NCBI RefSeq assembly: GCF_008368715.1
Contig: NZ_SMRS01000002.1
Coordinates: 248,001 to 312,000, forward strand
DNA length: 64,000 nt
From: Nitrincola tapanii
Lineage (GTDB): Bacteria; Pseudomonadota; Gammaproteobacteria; Pseudomonadales; Balneatricaceae
Direction: 5' to 3'
Below, one piece after another: positions 29,997-40,461 of this stretch. Below the pieces are notes generated by a model. The model did not search any database. It was not told the DNA's origin and saw only the letters and a list, made by a program, of their open reading frames with translations. How positions within the stretch are numbered: position 1 is the first letter of the stretch; each line of letters starts with the position of its first letter. Both the position numbers and the translations under genes were made by a program.

Positions 29997-30416
29997 TTAA
30001 CTGCGCTCGCGGGAGCGGATGAAGTCTTCCACATCATTGGTAATGGCCACTTCTGTGGTGGGAACCGGGATTTGGAAATCATACACTCTTTCCCAGCCTT
30101 CCGATTCCGGCGTTCTTTCCCAAACTGTTCCGGCATTGTAGGTGACTAGGTCGGTCAGTGATGGGTCCAGAGCGCACAATTTTTCCAAGGTCACAGGGAT
30201 CAGGTTTAACTGCTCATTTGCCAGAAACGCTTCATCCTCATAGCCGGTGAACATGCGCCAACCCGTGTCATTCAGATGTTCGGGCACGGTTTTGTACATA
30301 AAGCGTATCGGGAGCTTGTCATCAAACACTAAGCGCGAAACCAGAGCAAGAAAACCATTTTTGGTCTGTGAGGTTTCATCTAAAGGATTGGGGCTGTCGG
30401 TATAGATTGGAAGCAT
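29997..30416 (-). CDS. DUF2185 (Imm33-like) domain protein
   Basis: A 139-residue soluble acidic protein. The segment LNDTGWRMFTGYEDEAFLANEQLNLI resembles the DUF2185 core (GWR-x-x-x-G-x-E-x-x-x-Y/F), a family listed among immunity proteins of polymorphic toxins, although many members are stand-alone and of unknown function. No toxin gene is adjacent. It sits between a small membrane-protein gene and the terminator of acnB, all on the minus strand. Start ATG at 30416 with AGAGGA upstream. Family assignment is from memory of the motif; the biological role is open. Confidence 0.68.
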   Translation of the reverse strand: MLPIYTDSPNPLDETSQTKNGFLALVSRLVFDDKLPIRFMYKTVPEHLNDTGWRMFTGYEDEAFLANEQLNLIPVTLEKLCALDPSLTDLVTYNAGTVWERTPESEGWERVYDFQIPVPTTEVAITNDVEDFIRSRERS

Positions 30417-30455
30417 AGATTCAGAGTCCTCTTGGATTGCCGCGCAGATTCTAAC

Positions 30456-30483
30456 AAAAACCCCGGACTAGCCGGGGTTTTTT
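30456..30483 (-). terminator. Rho-independent terminator of acnB
   Basis: CCCCGG and CCGGGG arms around ACTAG are flanked by A5 on the left and T6 on the right. On the minus strand it lies 20 bases after the acnB stop. The symmetry would let it work on the plus strand too. Confidence 0.9.
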
Positions 30484-30502
30484 ATACGCAGAAGACTAAA
30501 GA

Positions 30503-33100
30503 TTAGACGTTAGTCGTTGGAATCACAGTCGCTGCTTTAGCAACATAGTTATCCATCTGATCGAAGTTCAGGTAGCGGTAGATTTCACCCGCCATGCTGT
30601 CGATCTTCTTCGCGTATTCCATGTACTCCTCAACAGTCGGCAGTTTGCCTTCCAGAGCCGCTACCGCTGCCAGTTCAGCAGACGCCAAGTAGACGTTAGC
30701 ACCTGTACCCAGACGGTTCGGGAAGTTACGCGTTGAAGTGGATACAACAGTGGATTTGTCGGCGACACGTGCCTGGTTACCCATGCAGAGTGAGCAGCCT
30801 GGCATTTCCATGCGCGCACCGGCTTTGCCGAATACGTTGTAGAAGCCTTCGTCAGACAGCTGCGCAGCATCCATCTTAGTTGGAGGCGCAATCCACATAC
30901 GAGTTGGGATGGCTTTGCCAGAGGCTTCCAGCAGTTTACCTGCGGCACGGAAGTGACCGATGTTGGTCATACAAGAACCGATGAACACTTCATCAATTTT
31001 GTCGCCGGTGACGTCAGACAGCAGACGCGCATCATCAGGATCGTTTGGAGCACACAGGATAGGCTCTTTGATATCAGCCAGATCGATTTCGATCACTGTG
31101 TGGTACTCAGCATCGGCATCCGCACGCATCAGGCTTGGGTTCGCCAGCCACTCTTCCATCGCCTTAATACGACGCTCGATGGTACGGACATCGCCGTAAC
31201 CTTCCGCCAGCATCCACTTCAACATGACAATGTTAGAACGCAGGTATTCTGCAACGGAGTCTTCAGACAGAGTGATGGTGCAGCCAGCAGCTGAACGCTC
31301 AGCAGAGGCGTCAGACAGCTCGAATGCCTGTTCTACGGTCAGATCTTCCAGACCTTCGATCTCTAGGATACGGCCAGAGAAGACGTTTTTCTTACCGGCT
31401 TTGGCCACGGTCAGATGGCCTTCTTTGATAGCGTAGTAAGGGATCGCATGAACCAGATCACGCAGAGTGATGCCAGGGTTGCGCTTGCCTTTGAAGCGAA
31501 CCAGAACAGACTCAGGCATGTCCAGAGGCATAACGCCTGTTGCAGCGGCGAATGCCACCAGACCGGAACCTGCTGGGAAAGAGATACCGATTGGGAAACG
31601 GGTGTGAGAGTCACCACCGGTTCCTACGGTATCCGGCAGCAGCATACGGTTCAACCAAGAGTGGATAACCCCGTCACCTGGGCGCAGAGAAACACCACCA
31701 CGGTTCATGATGAAGTCAGGCAGAGTGTGGTGAGTGACCACGTCAACGGGCTTAGGATAAGCCGCTGTGTGACAGAAGGACTGCATCACCAGATCAGCAG
31801 AGAAGCCCAGGCACGCCAGGTCTTTCAGCTCATCACGAGTCATAGGACCGGTGGTATCCTGAGAGCCCACAGTAGTCATCTTAGGTTCGCAAGAGGTGCC
31901 AGGACGCACACCTGTTACGCCACAAGCTTTACCCACCATCTTCTGAGCCAGGGTGTAACCCTTGCCCGTATCAGCAGGCTGATCAGGCTGACGGAACAGA
32001 TCAGTAGCACCCAGGCCCAGCGCTTCACGCGCTTTCTGAGTCAGGCCACGACCGATGATCAGAGGAATACGGCCACCGGCACGGACTTCATCCAACAGCA
32101 CCTGAGTTTTCAATTCAAAGCGGCACAGCTCTTCACCAGTTTCGTGGTTTTTAGCAACGCCTTCGTAAGGATAAACGTCGATGACGTCACCCATTTCCAT
32201 CTTAGAAACATCCATTTCGATCGGCAGAGCGCCCGCATCTTCCATGGTGTTGTAGAAGATTGGAGCAATTTTGCCGCCGAAGCAGAAACCACCTGCGCGC
32301 TTGTTCGGGATGTTCGGGATATCGTCACCGAAGAACCACAGCACAGAGTTGGTAGCAGATTTACGTGAAGAACCCGTACCCACTACGTCACCGACGTAAG
32401 CAACAGGGAAACCTTTGGCTTTCACCGCTTCGATCTGCTTCAGAGGACCTACAGAGCCCGGCTGAACAGGTTCAATGCCTTCACGCTCCATCTTCAGCAT
32501 AGCGTTTGCATGCAGAGGGATATCTGGACGTGACCAAGCATCAGGTGCTGGAGACAGGTCATCGGTGTTGGTTTCACCAGGAACTTTGAAGACAGTGACA
32601 GTGATTTTTTCAGCCACTTCAGGCTTAGAGGTGAACCACTCAGCGGCTGCCCAGGATTCCATCACCTGCTTAGCGAAGCTGTTACCGGCTTCCATTTTCT
32701 CTTTGACGTCATGGAACGCATCAAACATCAGCAGGGTTTTAGACAGAGCCGCGACAGCAGTCGGTGCCAGCTCGGCATCATCCAGGCAAGCAATCAAAGG
32801 CTGAATGTTGTAACCACCGAGCATGGTGCCCAGTAATTCAACCGCTTTAACTTTGCTCACCAGCGGAGAAGAGATTTCGCCTTTGGTGATCGCGGCCAGG
32901 AAACCTGCTTTGACATAAGCAGCCTGGTCAACCCCTGCAGGTACACGGTTGCTCAGCAGATCGAGCAGAAACTCTTCTTCGCCCGCAGGTGGGTTTTTCA
33001 GCAGCTCAACCAATGCCGCTGTCTGTTCCGGATCCAGGGGCTTAGGGGGTACGCCTTCGGTGGCGCGTTCTTCTACATGTTTACGGTAAGCTTCAAGCAC
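30503..33100 (-). CDS. acnB: Aconitate hydratase B (also 2-methylisocitrate dehydratase)
   Basis: Interconverts citrate and isocitrate in the TCA cycle; AcnB also hydrates 2-methylaconitate to methylisocitrate, which joins it to the prp operon at 40 kb. A HEAT-like N-terminal region is followed by the swivel domain and the 4Fe-4S core (CSLCMGNQ and [15 protein letters not shown] supply cysteines). The frame is open to a GTG at 33124, but the GTG at 33100 has GAGGG seven bases upstream and begins [15 protein letters not shown] exactly like E. coli AcnB, giving 865 residues, the usual length. It is monocistronic: terminator below, about 250 bases of free DNA above. Confidence 0.96.
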   Translation of the reverse strand: MLEAYRKHVEERATEGVPPKPLDPEQTAALVELLKNPPAGEEEFLLDLLSNRVPAGVDQAAYVKAGFLAAITKGEISSPLVSKVKAVELLGTMLGGYNIQPLIACLDDAELAPTAVAALSKTLLMFDAFHDVKEKMEAGNSFAKQVMESWAAAEWFTSKPEVAEKITVTVFKVPGETNTDDLSPAPDAWSRPDIPLHANAMLKMEREGIEPVQPGSVGPLKQIEAVKAKGFPVAYVGDVVGTGSSRKSATNSVLWFFGDDIPNIPNKRAGGFCFGGKIAPIFYNTMEDAGALPIEMDVSKMEMGDVIDVYPYEGVAKNHETGEELCRFELKTQVLLDEVRAGGRIPLIIGRGLTQKAREALGLGATDLFRQPDQPADTGKGYTLAQKMVGKACGVTGVRPGTSCEPKMTTVGSQDTTGPMTRDELKDLACLGFSADLVMQSFCHTAAYPKPVDVVTHHTLPDFIMNRGGVSLRPGDGVIHSWLNRMLLPDTVGTGGDSHTRFPIGISFPAGSGLVAFAAATGVMPLDMPESVLVRFKGKRNPGITLRDLVHAIPYYAIKEGHLTVAKAGKKNVFSGRILEIEGLEDLTVEQAFELSDASAERSAAGCTITLSEDSVAEYLRSNIVMLKWMLAEGYGDVRTIERRIKAMEEWLANPSLMRADADAEYHTVIEIDLADIKEPILCAPNDPDDARLLSDVTGDKIDEVFIGSCMTNIGHFRAAGKLLEASGKAIPTRMWIAPPTKMDAAQLSDEGFYNVFGKAGARMEMPGCSLCMGNQARVADKSTVVSTSTRNFPNRLGTGANVYLASAELAAVAALEGKLPTVEEYMEYAKKIDSMAGEIYRYLNFDQMDNYVAKAATVIPTTNV

Positions 33101-33224
33101 GATATAGCCCTCATCTGTTGTCACAACCGTACATCGGTAAGCGATCTCCGATGCCGTTTCGAACCTGTTATCGAATGGTGATTGGCGGAAGGATTCTAGC
33201 GGATAGGGGGGGTAAAGTTAAGAT

Positions 33225-33234
33225 TTGTCGACAG
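33225..33234. promoter_or_regulatory. Possible GntR-type half-palindrome upstream of acnB
   Basis: TTGTCGACAG, about 125 bases upstream of the acnB start, shares nine of ten bases with the perfect palindrome in front of the GntR gene at 39.7 kb. It fits the GT-NN-AC pattern of FadR/VanR-type operators. The match is short and could be chance. Confidence 0.25.
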
Positions 33235-33292
33235 TTGCTTTACCAAAGTATAAGGATTGTAAAGCGAAGGAAGGAGGTGCAAAACATCTTGA

Positions 33293-33327
33293 GAGGTGGG
33301 TTTGGCATTCTGCCAAGACCGAACCTC
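33293..33327. other. Imperfect hairpin between acnB and the KfrA-like gene
   Basis: GAGGT (33293-33297) pairs with ACCTC (33323-33327), and inside it TTGGCA (33302-33307) pairs with TGCCAA (33311-33316). It lies just after the stop of the minus-strand coiled-coil gene, followed on that strand by only a weak T-run (GATGTTTTG), so it is a marginal terminator at best. Confidence 0.4.
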
Positions 33328-33351
33328 CCTAAATGTGTGTGTAACCCAAGC

Positions 33352-34464
33352 TCAGTGCTTGCCGAGCACGCGTGCCTGTAAGCGGCGAATTTCCTCATCC
33401 TGAGTGATCAAACGTTTTTCCAGAAGTGAAACCTTAGCTTCAGCGCGTAAGGCGCTGTCTTCTTTCTCCATCAGCTGAGCGCGCAATAAGTTTTCGCGCT
33501 TCGAGGCTTCGGTGGAAGTGGTCATCTGCTTCTGATTTTGTCGACGGATGGTTTCCTGCAACTCCTTGAGTTGTGCTTCTAAGCGTTTGGTTTTGTTGGC
33601 TTCACCTAGAAGCTGTGAGCTGATGCGGGAATATTCGCGCTCATGTGTGGCGGCATCTTGGCGCAATTTAAGGAGTTCAGCATCCTGAGCTTTGATCTGA
33701 GTTTTGAGGGTCTCGATTTTGACGTCACGACGTGCCAAGCGTGCCTGTAGATCATGGATTTCACGCGTAAACTCAGAATCTTTCTTGCTCGCCTCTTCGC
33801 GTGCTTTTTCTAAGGCATTGCGATAAAAGCGGGTATCCACTTCCTCTTTCGCCAGAGACTCCAGCATGTGCCGCTGTTCATCTTTGATACGTTGATCAAA
33901 GGTGCGCTTAGCGTCTTCATGCGCTTTGCGGAGCTGCATGAGTTCTTGCTCAAGGTTTGAGCGTGATTGCTCCTCTTTCTTACGACTATTGGTTTCTGTC
34001 GTAAGATTGCTTTTTAAGACGGCAATTTCGGCTTCCAGAGCGCGGGACAGTTCGCGGCATTCATCCAGTTTGTGCACCTGTTCACGATAGCGTGCTTCCA
34101 GCTCGATGTACTGATTCTGTGCTTTCAGTAACGCATCATCACAGAGGCGGCGTTCATCTTCGATGCCAATATCTGAGCGCTGGCGAGTAAGTTGAACACG
34201 CGAGTTGGCTTCTTGCAGTGCTTGCTGCCAGATGCGGACAAAGGCTTGTGACAGGCTATCCGGCATGTCGGGTAGGCGCTGGCGTCCTTCGGTGACCACC
34301 ACGCGCTGAGAAAGCTCGCTCCACCATTGCTGTAATAAAGGTTGCAGCAAATCTGGGGATTCATCCAAGCGCTGGGCGAGGAGTTCAGCCGTAGGGGATT
34401 GGCCGGATAACAGAAGGTCATCGGCCACTTCAAAAAGACGGAGTCTGAGGTGTGCGTTTTCCAT
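33352..34464 (-). CDS. KfrA-like DNA-binding coiled-coil protein
   Basis: A 370-residue protein with a ~90-residue globular N-terminus resembling the KfrA DNA-binding domain (RLRLFEVADDLLLSGQSPTAELLAQRLDE... then LLQQWWSELSQRV). About 250 residues of continuous coiled coil follow, rich in Lys, Glu, Arg and Gln. KfrA is a plasmid partition-associated autoregulator; chromosomal relatives like this one are uncharacterised. No plasmid gene (parA, parB, rep) is nearby. Possible roles are nucleoid bridging or transcriptional autoregulation, by analogy only. It is a single-gene unit on the minus strand upstream of acnB. Confidence 0.7.
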   Translation of the reverse strand: MENAHLRLRLFEVADDLLLSGQSPTAELLAQRLDESPDLLQPLLQQWWSELSQRVVVTEGRQRLPDMPDSLSQAFVRIWQQALQEANSRVQLTRQRSDIGIEDERRLCDDALLKAQNQYIELEARYREQVHKLDECRELSRALEAEIAVLKSNLTTETNSRKKEEQSRSNLEQELMQLRKAHEDAKRTFDQRIKDEQRHMLESLAKEEVDTRFYRNALEKAREEASKKDSEFTREIHDLQARLARRDVKIETLKTQIKAQDAELLKLRQDAATHEREYSRISSQLLGEANKTKRLEAQLKELQETIRRQNQKQMTTSTEASKRENLLRAQLMEKEDSALRAEAKVSLLEKRLITQDEEIRRLQARVLGKH

Positions 34465-34645
34465 TGACAGAGTTTTAACCTGGCTGAAAGGGAAGAGACA
34501 TGCAGGCTATCATAGCAGAATAGTACTTTTGCAGCAGTCCTGAAAAATAACCTGTTGCCACGCGAAGGCGTGCGATTGAATATTGATTTGGCAGTCAGCG
34601 CTGAGCAGCCTATAGCTGCCAGCGCTGTGCAAGCTTACTTAGACG

Positions 34646-35197
34646 TTACTTAGAGTAGGGCAGTGATGAGTGATGCAGCACGATACGAAGATCGCCCTGA
34701 TCATCCTTTTTGAAGCCCCAGGTTTTATCTACGGTTGTTTTCTCACCCGCGGCATTGATGAGATGAACGTGTCCCATAGTGAGTGCGAGGTCACCATTAA
34801 TGTAAACAGCGGCATTCTCAAAGCTATATTCCCGCCAGCCTTTCAGTGCAAAACCGCTATCACCAAACTCGGGGTTATCACCCACGAAGTAAGCGAGCGC
34901 GCCTTCCTGTGTGATTCTGAAGGTGGTTTCACCCGTGGCAAGTGTGGGTTTGAATAAAACTGGACCTTGAGCATATCCATATGCTTGGTTCAGCACGGCT
35001 TCGGCGGTCTCTTTGGCTTTGGCAAGTCCGCCCTCTGAGTAATCTTGGCTAATCTGAATCAGTGCTGCGCCCCAAGCTTCTTGTGCTTTTCGCACTTCCT
35101 CCTCAGTGATGTTGGTATTATGAACCGGAGCGGCAACGACAGTGCCGGCGAGCAAAACGGATGCGAACCCAAGAAAGATCGTTTTTTTATTAAACAT
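34646..35197 (-). CDS. Periplasmic NTF2/SnoaL-like protein
   Basis: A 183-residue exported protein: signal peptide MFNKKTIFLGFASVLLAGTVVA with likely cleavage after VVA or AAP, then EVRKAQEAWGAALIQISQDY, FKPTLATGETTFRITQEGALAYFVG and RIVLHHSSLPYSK. These are typical of a group of secreted NTF2-like proteins often mislabelled as phosphoribosyl-AMP cyclohydrolase. No catalytic residues can be assigned. It is transcribed away from cysB over a 314-bp intergenic region. The substrate or ligand is unknown. Confidence 0.72.
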   Translation of the reverse strand: MFNKKTIFLGFASVLLAGTVVAAPVHNTNITEEEVRKAQEAWGAALIQISQDYSEGGLAKAKETAEAVLNQAYGYAQGPVLFKPTLATGETTFRITQEGALAYFVGDNPEFGDSGFALKGWREYSFENAAVYINGDLALTMGHVHLINAAGEKTTVDKTWGFKKDDQGDLRIVLHHSSLPYSK

Positions 35198-36486
<1,289 letters not shown>

Positions 36487-36583
36487 AAAGCGTCCGCAGA
36501 GGGCTTTGAGTCTGGGCTTGGAATTGAAACTCTGGCGCTGAATCGTTAGATTAGCGCCTTTATTTTTGACTGGAGGATGTAAC

Positions 36584-37201
36584 GTGGAGCTGGCCTGTCT
36601 TGATCTGGAAGGGGTGTTGATTCCTGAAATCTGGATTGCATTTGCTGAGGAAACCGGAATAGAGGAACTGAAAGCCACCACCCGTGACATTCCGGATTAT
36701 GATGTGTTGATGAAACAGCGTCTGCGTATTTTGGATGAGCATGGCCTGACGCTGCCACAGATTCAGGACACCATCAGTCGTCTTAGTCCTTTGGAAGGCG
36801 CGCTGGATTTTGTGAATTGGTTGCGTGAGCGTTTCCAGGTTGTGATCTTGTCGGATACGTTTTATGAGTTCGCACAGCCTTTAATGCGTCAGCTGGGTTT
36901 CCCGACTTTGCTGTGCCATAAGCTGGAAGTGGATGAGGCGGGGCGCATTACCGATTACACCCTGCGTCAGCGTGATCCTAAACGCCAGTCTGTACGCGCG
37001 TTGCAGTTGCTGAACTATCGTGTGATTGCAACCGGTGATTCTTACAACGATACCACTATGCTGACGCAGGCTGAGGCCGGTATTCTGTTCCATGCGCCAG
37101 AGAATGTGATTCGTGAATTTCCTCAGTTCCCTGCTGTGCACACTTACGAAGATCTGAAAAAAGAGTTTATCGCGGCGAGTCTGCGCGATTTAAGCCTCTA
37201 A
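36584..37201 (+). CDS. thrH: Phosphoserine phosphatase / homoserine phosphotransferase ThrH
   Basis: HAD-superfamily enzyme shown in Pseudomonas aeruginosa to hydrolyse phosphoserine and transfer its phosphate to homoserine. The nucleophile motif is the unusual D-x-E form (CLDLEGVLIPEIW, D7 and E9). Motif II is VILSDTFYEF and motif IV is ATGDSYNDTTML; DIPDYDVLMKQRLRILDEHGL is nearly identical to the P. aeruginosa protein. GTG start at 36584 with GGAGG seven bases upstream, 205 residues. It converges with pabB across a 13-bp inverted repeat. Confidence 0.95.
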   Translation: MELACLDLEGVLIPEIWIAFAEETGIEELKATTRDIPDYDVLMKQRLRILDEHGLTLPQIQDTISRLSPLEGALDFVNWLRERFQVVILSDTFYEFAQPLMRQLGFPTLLCHKLEVDEAGRITDYTLRQRDPKRQSVRALQLLNYRVIATGDSYNDTTMLTQAEAGILFHAPENVIREFPQFPAVHTYEDLKKEFIAASLRDLSL

Positions 37202-37214
37202 GTTTGTATCCTCC

Positions 37215-37254
37215 ACGACCCGCTTAAATATCGGATTGTGCTTAAGCGGGTCGT
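37215..37254. terminator. Symmetrical hairpin between convergent thrH and pabB
   Basis: A perfect 13-bp inverted repeat, ACGACCCGCTTAA (37215-37227) / TTAAGCGGGTCGT (37242-37254), with a 14-base loop lies in the 60-base gap between the two convergent genes. There is no T-run on either side, so it is either a Rho-assisted bidirectional terminator or a site that folds in both mRNAs. Confidence 0.6.
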
Positions 37255-37261
37255 TGGTCCT

Positions 37262-38644
37262 TCATTTACGCATTTGATCCAAGGGACGCAAGAGATTGCC
37301 GACCTTATTCAGCGTTTCTTGATATTCCGCTTCACTCAGCGAATCTAACACTATGCCACCGCCGGCCCAGCAGTAGATCTTCTGATTCTGGCAAAGCAGG
37401 GTGCGGATGGTAATGCTGCTGTCCATACGCCCGCAGGCGCTGAGTAACAAGATTGAACCACAATAGCCGCTACGACGATGAGGCTCTAATTCATCGATGA
37501 TCTCCATGGCGCGGATTTTAGGTGCGCCGGTGATCGAGCCTCCTGGGAAGCAGTGTTTGAGTAGCTGTAAAGGGCTGAGACTAGGTTGCAGTTGGCCGCG
37601 CACAACACTCACCAGATGATGGACGTTCGGGTAACTTTCCAGTTTGAACAGCTCAGGGACTTGCACTGAGCCGGGTTGGCAGCTGTGGCTGAGATCGTTA
37701 CGCAATAGATCCACGATCATTAAATTCTCAGCACGCTCTTTTTCGCTGGCGAGCAGTTCAGCGGCTAGGGCGGCGTCCTCTTCCGGGTCTTCTGCGCGTG
37801 GACGTGTGCCCTTGATGGGGCGCGTTTCTACAGTACCCGTTGCGCTGCAAGCTAAAAAACGCTCCGGTGATAGGGAGAGCAGAGTGCCGTCTTCAGATTC
37901 GAGATAGGCGGCAAAGGGGGTGGGGGCGGCCTGTTTTAAGGGTGCCCAGGCGTGCCAGGGATCACCGCGGCACTCAGCCTGAAAGCGTTGGGCAAAGTTA
38001 ATCTGATAACAATCACCGGCCAGGATGTACTCATGCACCTGAGCTAAGGCTTGCTGGTACTCGGCTTCCGTCATGTTGCGAGTAATGGCGCTGGTTAAAT
38101 AAAACTCGGGTGTCTCAGGCAGAGGCAGGGATGGGATGGCGTCCAGACGCTGTAATAGTTGATCTCTAAAGCTTTCAGAGAGGTGGGGATGCACCACCAG
38201 CCAGCGTTGTTTGGCATGATGATCGGTGACTAGTGCCCAAAGATAACGGCCAATACGCAACCAGGGAAAATCAATATCTGCTTGTGCCTGTTGAGGTAAC
38301 TTTTCTAGGGTACGGCCTAGATCATAACTGAGATGGCCGATTAAGCCTCCGCTAAAGGGGGGGCGTTCGGCTGAGGCTTGAGGTTTCAGTTCATCCAGCC
38401 AGGAATCGAGCAGACTAAAGACATCCTGAGTGGAGCTTTGCCAATCCGATCTATGATCGCGCCAACTTAAATGGCCCTGAGCATCAATACGCGCAACACG
38501 ATCCGGAGCGGCGCTGAGCAGATCATAGCGGCCAAACTGGCTGGCAGGGTGGCAGCTGTCGAGCAGCACCAGATCGCCGAGGTCACGTAGGTGAGTCGCG
38601 ATCTCTTCTTGAGGCAGATTGTAGTCGAACGGGTAGTAAAGCAT
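37262..38644 (-). CDS. pabB: Aminodeoxychorismate synthase component I
   Basis: Makes 4-amino-4-deoxychorismate from chorismate using ammonia from PabA, for folate synthesis. The chorismate-binding domain is clear: AGDCYQINFAQRF, SLSPERFLACSATGTVETRPIKGTRPR, ENLMIVDLLRNDLS, FPGGSITGAPKIRAMEIIDELE and YCGSILLLSACGRMDSSITIRTL. The PIKGTRPR motif fits PabB/TrpE; TrpE is excluded because of the length and the PabB-like YQINFAQ. The ATG at 38644 gives 460 residues; the frame continues to a GTG at 38683, whose extra 13 residues look unconserved. FolC in the same window acts later in the pathway. Confidence 0.9.
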   Translation of the reverse strand: MLYYPFDYNLPQEEIATHLRDLGDLVLLDSCHPASQFGRYDLLSAAPDRVARIDAQGHLSWRDHRSDWQSSTQDVFSLLDSWLDELKPQASAERPPFSGGLIGHLSYDLGRTLEKLPQQAQADIDFPWLRIGRYLWALVTDHHAKQRWLVVHPHLSESFRDQLLQRLDAIPSLPLPETPEFYLTSAITRNMTEAEYQQALAQVHEYILAGDCYQINFAQRFQAECRGDPWHAWAPLKQAAPTPFAAYLESEDGTLLSLSPERFLACSATGTVETRPIKGTRPRAEDPEEDAALAAELLASEKERAENLMIVDLLRNDLSHSCQPGSVQVPELFKLESYPNVHHLVSVVRGQLQPSLSPLQLLKHCFPGGSITGAPKIRAMEIIDELEPHRRSGYCGSILLLSACGRMDSSITIRTLLCQNQKIYCWAGGGIVLDSLSEAEYQETLNKVGNLLRPLDQMRK

Positions 38645-38751
38645 GTTGATGGCAATCCTGGTTGGCAATCGAGATGTCGACACTTGGACTCTGACATCTA
38701 TCGAGGGATGCTGGCTATAATAGTGGCTTTGCGCACAAAGGTTAATGTTGC

Positions 38752-39612
38752 ATGAAGTCCTCTCTTGTCTGTGAAACGCGTCAGCTGGTCTTGCCGGATC
38801 AGATTTTGCACTATCGGCTCTATCGCCATCCGCAGAACACCTCGGGGCGGCGCTTGTTGTTGCTGCACGGTGCCGGGGTGGCGGGGCGTGATACTTGGGA
38901 GATGCTTATTTCTGAACTGCATGCCTGGTATGAGGTGTTGGTGCCGGATCAGCGTGGTGCCGGGGAGTCGGTGTTTCCAGATGGCCAAGAGCATCCTTTT
39001 AGTGTGCACGAGCTGGTGCAGGATGCTCAGGCTTTGGTGGATCATTGTGGCTGGTGGCAGTTTGATCTTGGCGGTTATTCGCTAGGTGGTCTAATCTCTC
39101 TTCTATTAAAGCAGCGTTTGGGTGATCGAGTGGGTAAGCAGTTCTTATTGGAAGCTGCGTTACTGGATCGTATAGATCTCAGTGAAACTCTGGCCTTACG
39201 TGAGCGTTATGCGCAAGCGGCAGGTCATTTGCGCGCGCAGGATCAAGAAGCGGGCATACGCCAGTTTTTGGATACCATCTCGCCTAATCGTCGTACCAGT
39301 ATTCAGACAGATCAGGTAGCGGTCAGTCGCTTGGGACGGCGTCCTCTTGGCTTTGCGCATGCTTTGGAGGCGGTGAATCAGGCTGTCCGGCATCTGGATC
39401 GTGAGGCCGTGATTGCGGCACAGGGTGATGTCAGCAGCTTTATTGGCAGTCAGAGTGTGGATGCGATGCATGCGTTACATCGTGCTTTAGCCGCATGCTT
39501 GCCGAACTGGCATTACTTTTTGGTGGCAGGGACAGATCACTCCTTACCCTTCCAAAAACCCCGTCAAATTGCGCGGACGATGAATGCCGAAATGCAGCGT
39601 TTTCTGTCCTGA
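38752..39612 (+). CDS. Alpha/beta hydrolase of unknown substrate
   Basis: A 286-residue soluble alpha/beta hydrolase. The oxyanion region is LLLHGAGVAGRDTWEML, the nucleophile elbow is GGYSLGG with S110, and the likely catalytic His lies in VAGTDHSLPF. It is divergent from pabB over about 107 bases and upstream of the prp regulator. Ribosome site AAAGG nine bases before the ATG. Esterase, lactonase or thioesterase activity are all possible; neighbours do not settle the substrate. Confidence 0.8.
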   Translation: MKSSLVCETRQLVLPDQILHYRLYRHPQNTSGRRLLLLHGAGVAGRDTWEMLISELHAWYEVLVPDQRGAGESVFPDGQEHPFSVHELVQDAQALVDHCGWWQFDLGGYSLGGLISLLLKQRLGDRVGKQFLLEAALLDRIDLSETLALRERYAQAAGHLRAQDQEAGIRQFLDTISPNRRTSIQTDQVAVSRLGRRPLGFAHALEAVNQAVRHLDREAVIAAQGDVSSFIGSQSVDAMHALHRALAACLPNWHYFLVAGTDHSLPFQKPRQIARTMNAEMQRFLS

Positions 39613-39718
39613 AAAATTGTGCAGAAAATAGCCTAGACTTTGGTCGGGTGTTGACAACTTTTCCCTAAAACTCGGTTGACGCTCGGATTCTAGCTCTGTA
39701 AGGTTGCTGCAACTCAAT

Positions 39719-39730
39719 ATTGTCGACAAT
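39719..39730. promoter_or_regulatory. Candidate operator of the prp GntR regulator
   Basis: ATTGTCGACAAT is a perfect 12-bp palindrome 14 bases before the GntR start codon. It fits the GT-NN-AC core of FadR/VanR-type operators. A related GTTGACAAC word lies at about 39650-39658, which could also be a -35 element (TTGACA). Autoregulation is inferred. Confidence 0.5.
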
Positions 39731-39744
39731 CTTGAAGGGTCGCA

Positions 39745-40461
39745 ATGTCCGAAAATACCACTATTCTCTCTTTGGATCCGGCGGTCCGCACACTTGCTGA
39801 TCGAGTCTGTCAGCAAATCGTGACAGCGATCGTTAAGGGTGAGTTACCGCCTGGATACAAAATCAGTGAACCCGAACTCGCACGCACCTACGGCATCAGT
39901 CGTGGGCCCTTGCGTGAAGCGATACGCCGTCTGGAAGGTTTGCGTTTAATCGAACGTAAACCCCATGTCGGGGCACGAGTGGTCAAACTCTCCATGCATG
40001 AATTGATCGAGATCTATCATGTGCGTGAAGCCTTGGAGGGAATGGCTTGCCGTTTGGCCGCAGAGAAAATGACCGATGCTGAAATTCAGGCCTTAAAAGC
40101 GCTGCTGGATGAGCATGAGCACTCGGTTGAACAAGAAGAGTGGAGTTCCTACTTCCAGAAGGAAGGAGATCTCGATTTTCACTATCGCATCGTGCAGGGC
40201 AGCAAAAACGAAAAGCTGAAAGAGCTGCTCGGTGCCGATCTTTATCATCTGGTACGCATGTATCGTTATCAGTTCAGTGTTTCCAGCTCACGGCCAAAGC
40301 GCGCGCTGAAGGAGCACCGCCAGATTATCGATGCCATCGAATCCAGAGATCCAGAATTAGCAGAGTTGTTGATGCGTCGTCACATCAGCGCGGCCCGTCG
40401 CAATATTGAAAACAAACTGAATACAATCACCGAAAGAGAAGGGGATAATAAAAATGGCTGA
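39745..40461 (+). CDS. GntR-family (FadR/VanR subgroup) regulator of the propionate operon
   Basis: A 238-residue regulator with an N-terminal winged helix ([49 protein letters not shown]) and an all-helical FCD effector domain ([55 protein letters not shown]). It overlaps prpB by eight bases, so regulator and operon share one transcript. This GntR-prpB-prpC-acnD-prpF layout is common outside enterics and replaces the sigma-54 activator PrpR. The ligand is probably a methylcitrate-cycle intermediate, by inference. Confidence 0.92.
   Translation: MSENTTILSLDPAVRTLADRVCQQIVTAIVKGELPPGYKISEPELARTYGISRGPLREAIRRLEGLRLIERKPHVGARVVKLSMHELIEIYHVREALEGMACRLAAEKMTDAEIQALKALLDEHEHSVEQEEWSSYFQKEGDLDFHYRIVQGSKNEKLKELLGADLYHLVRMYRYQFSVSSSRPKRALKEHRQIIDAIESRDPELAELLMRRHISAARRNIENKLNTITEREGDNKNG

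Noticed and set aside
31415-32368. A 317-residue open frame on the plus strand inside acnB
   Set aside because: It lies antisense to a strongly conserved gene, and its composition (many His, Arg, Thr, Gln) is that of a reverse-strand shadow.
33264-33381. A strong AAGGAGGTG ribosome-site-like sequence followed by a TTG frame, possible small gene
   Set aside because: The spacing to the TTG is long (about 12 bases), the frame runs antisense into the coiled-coil gene, and the peptide has no recognisable features.
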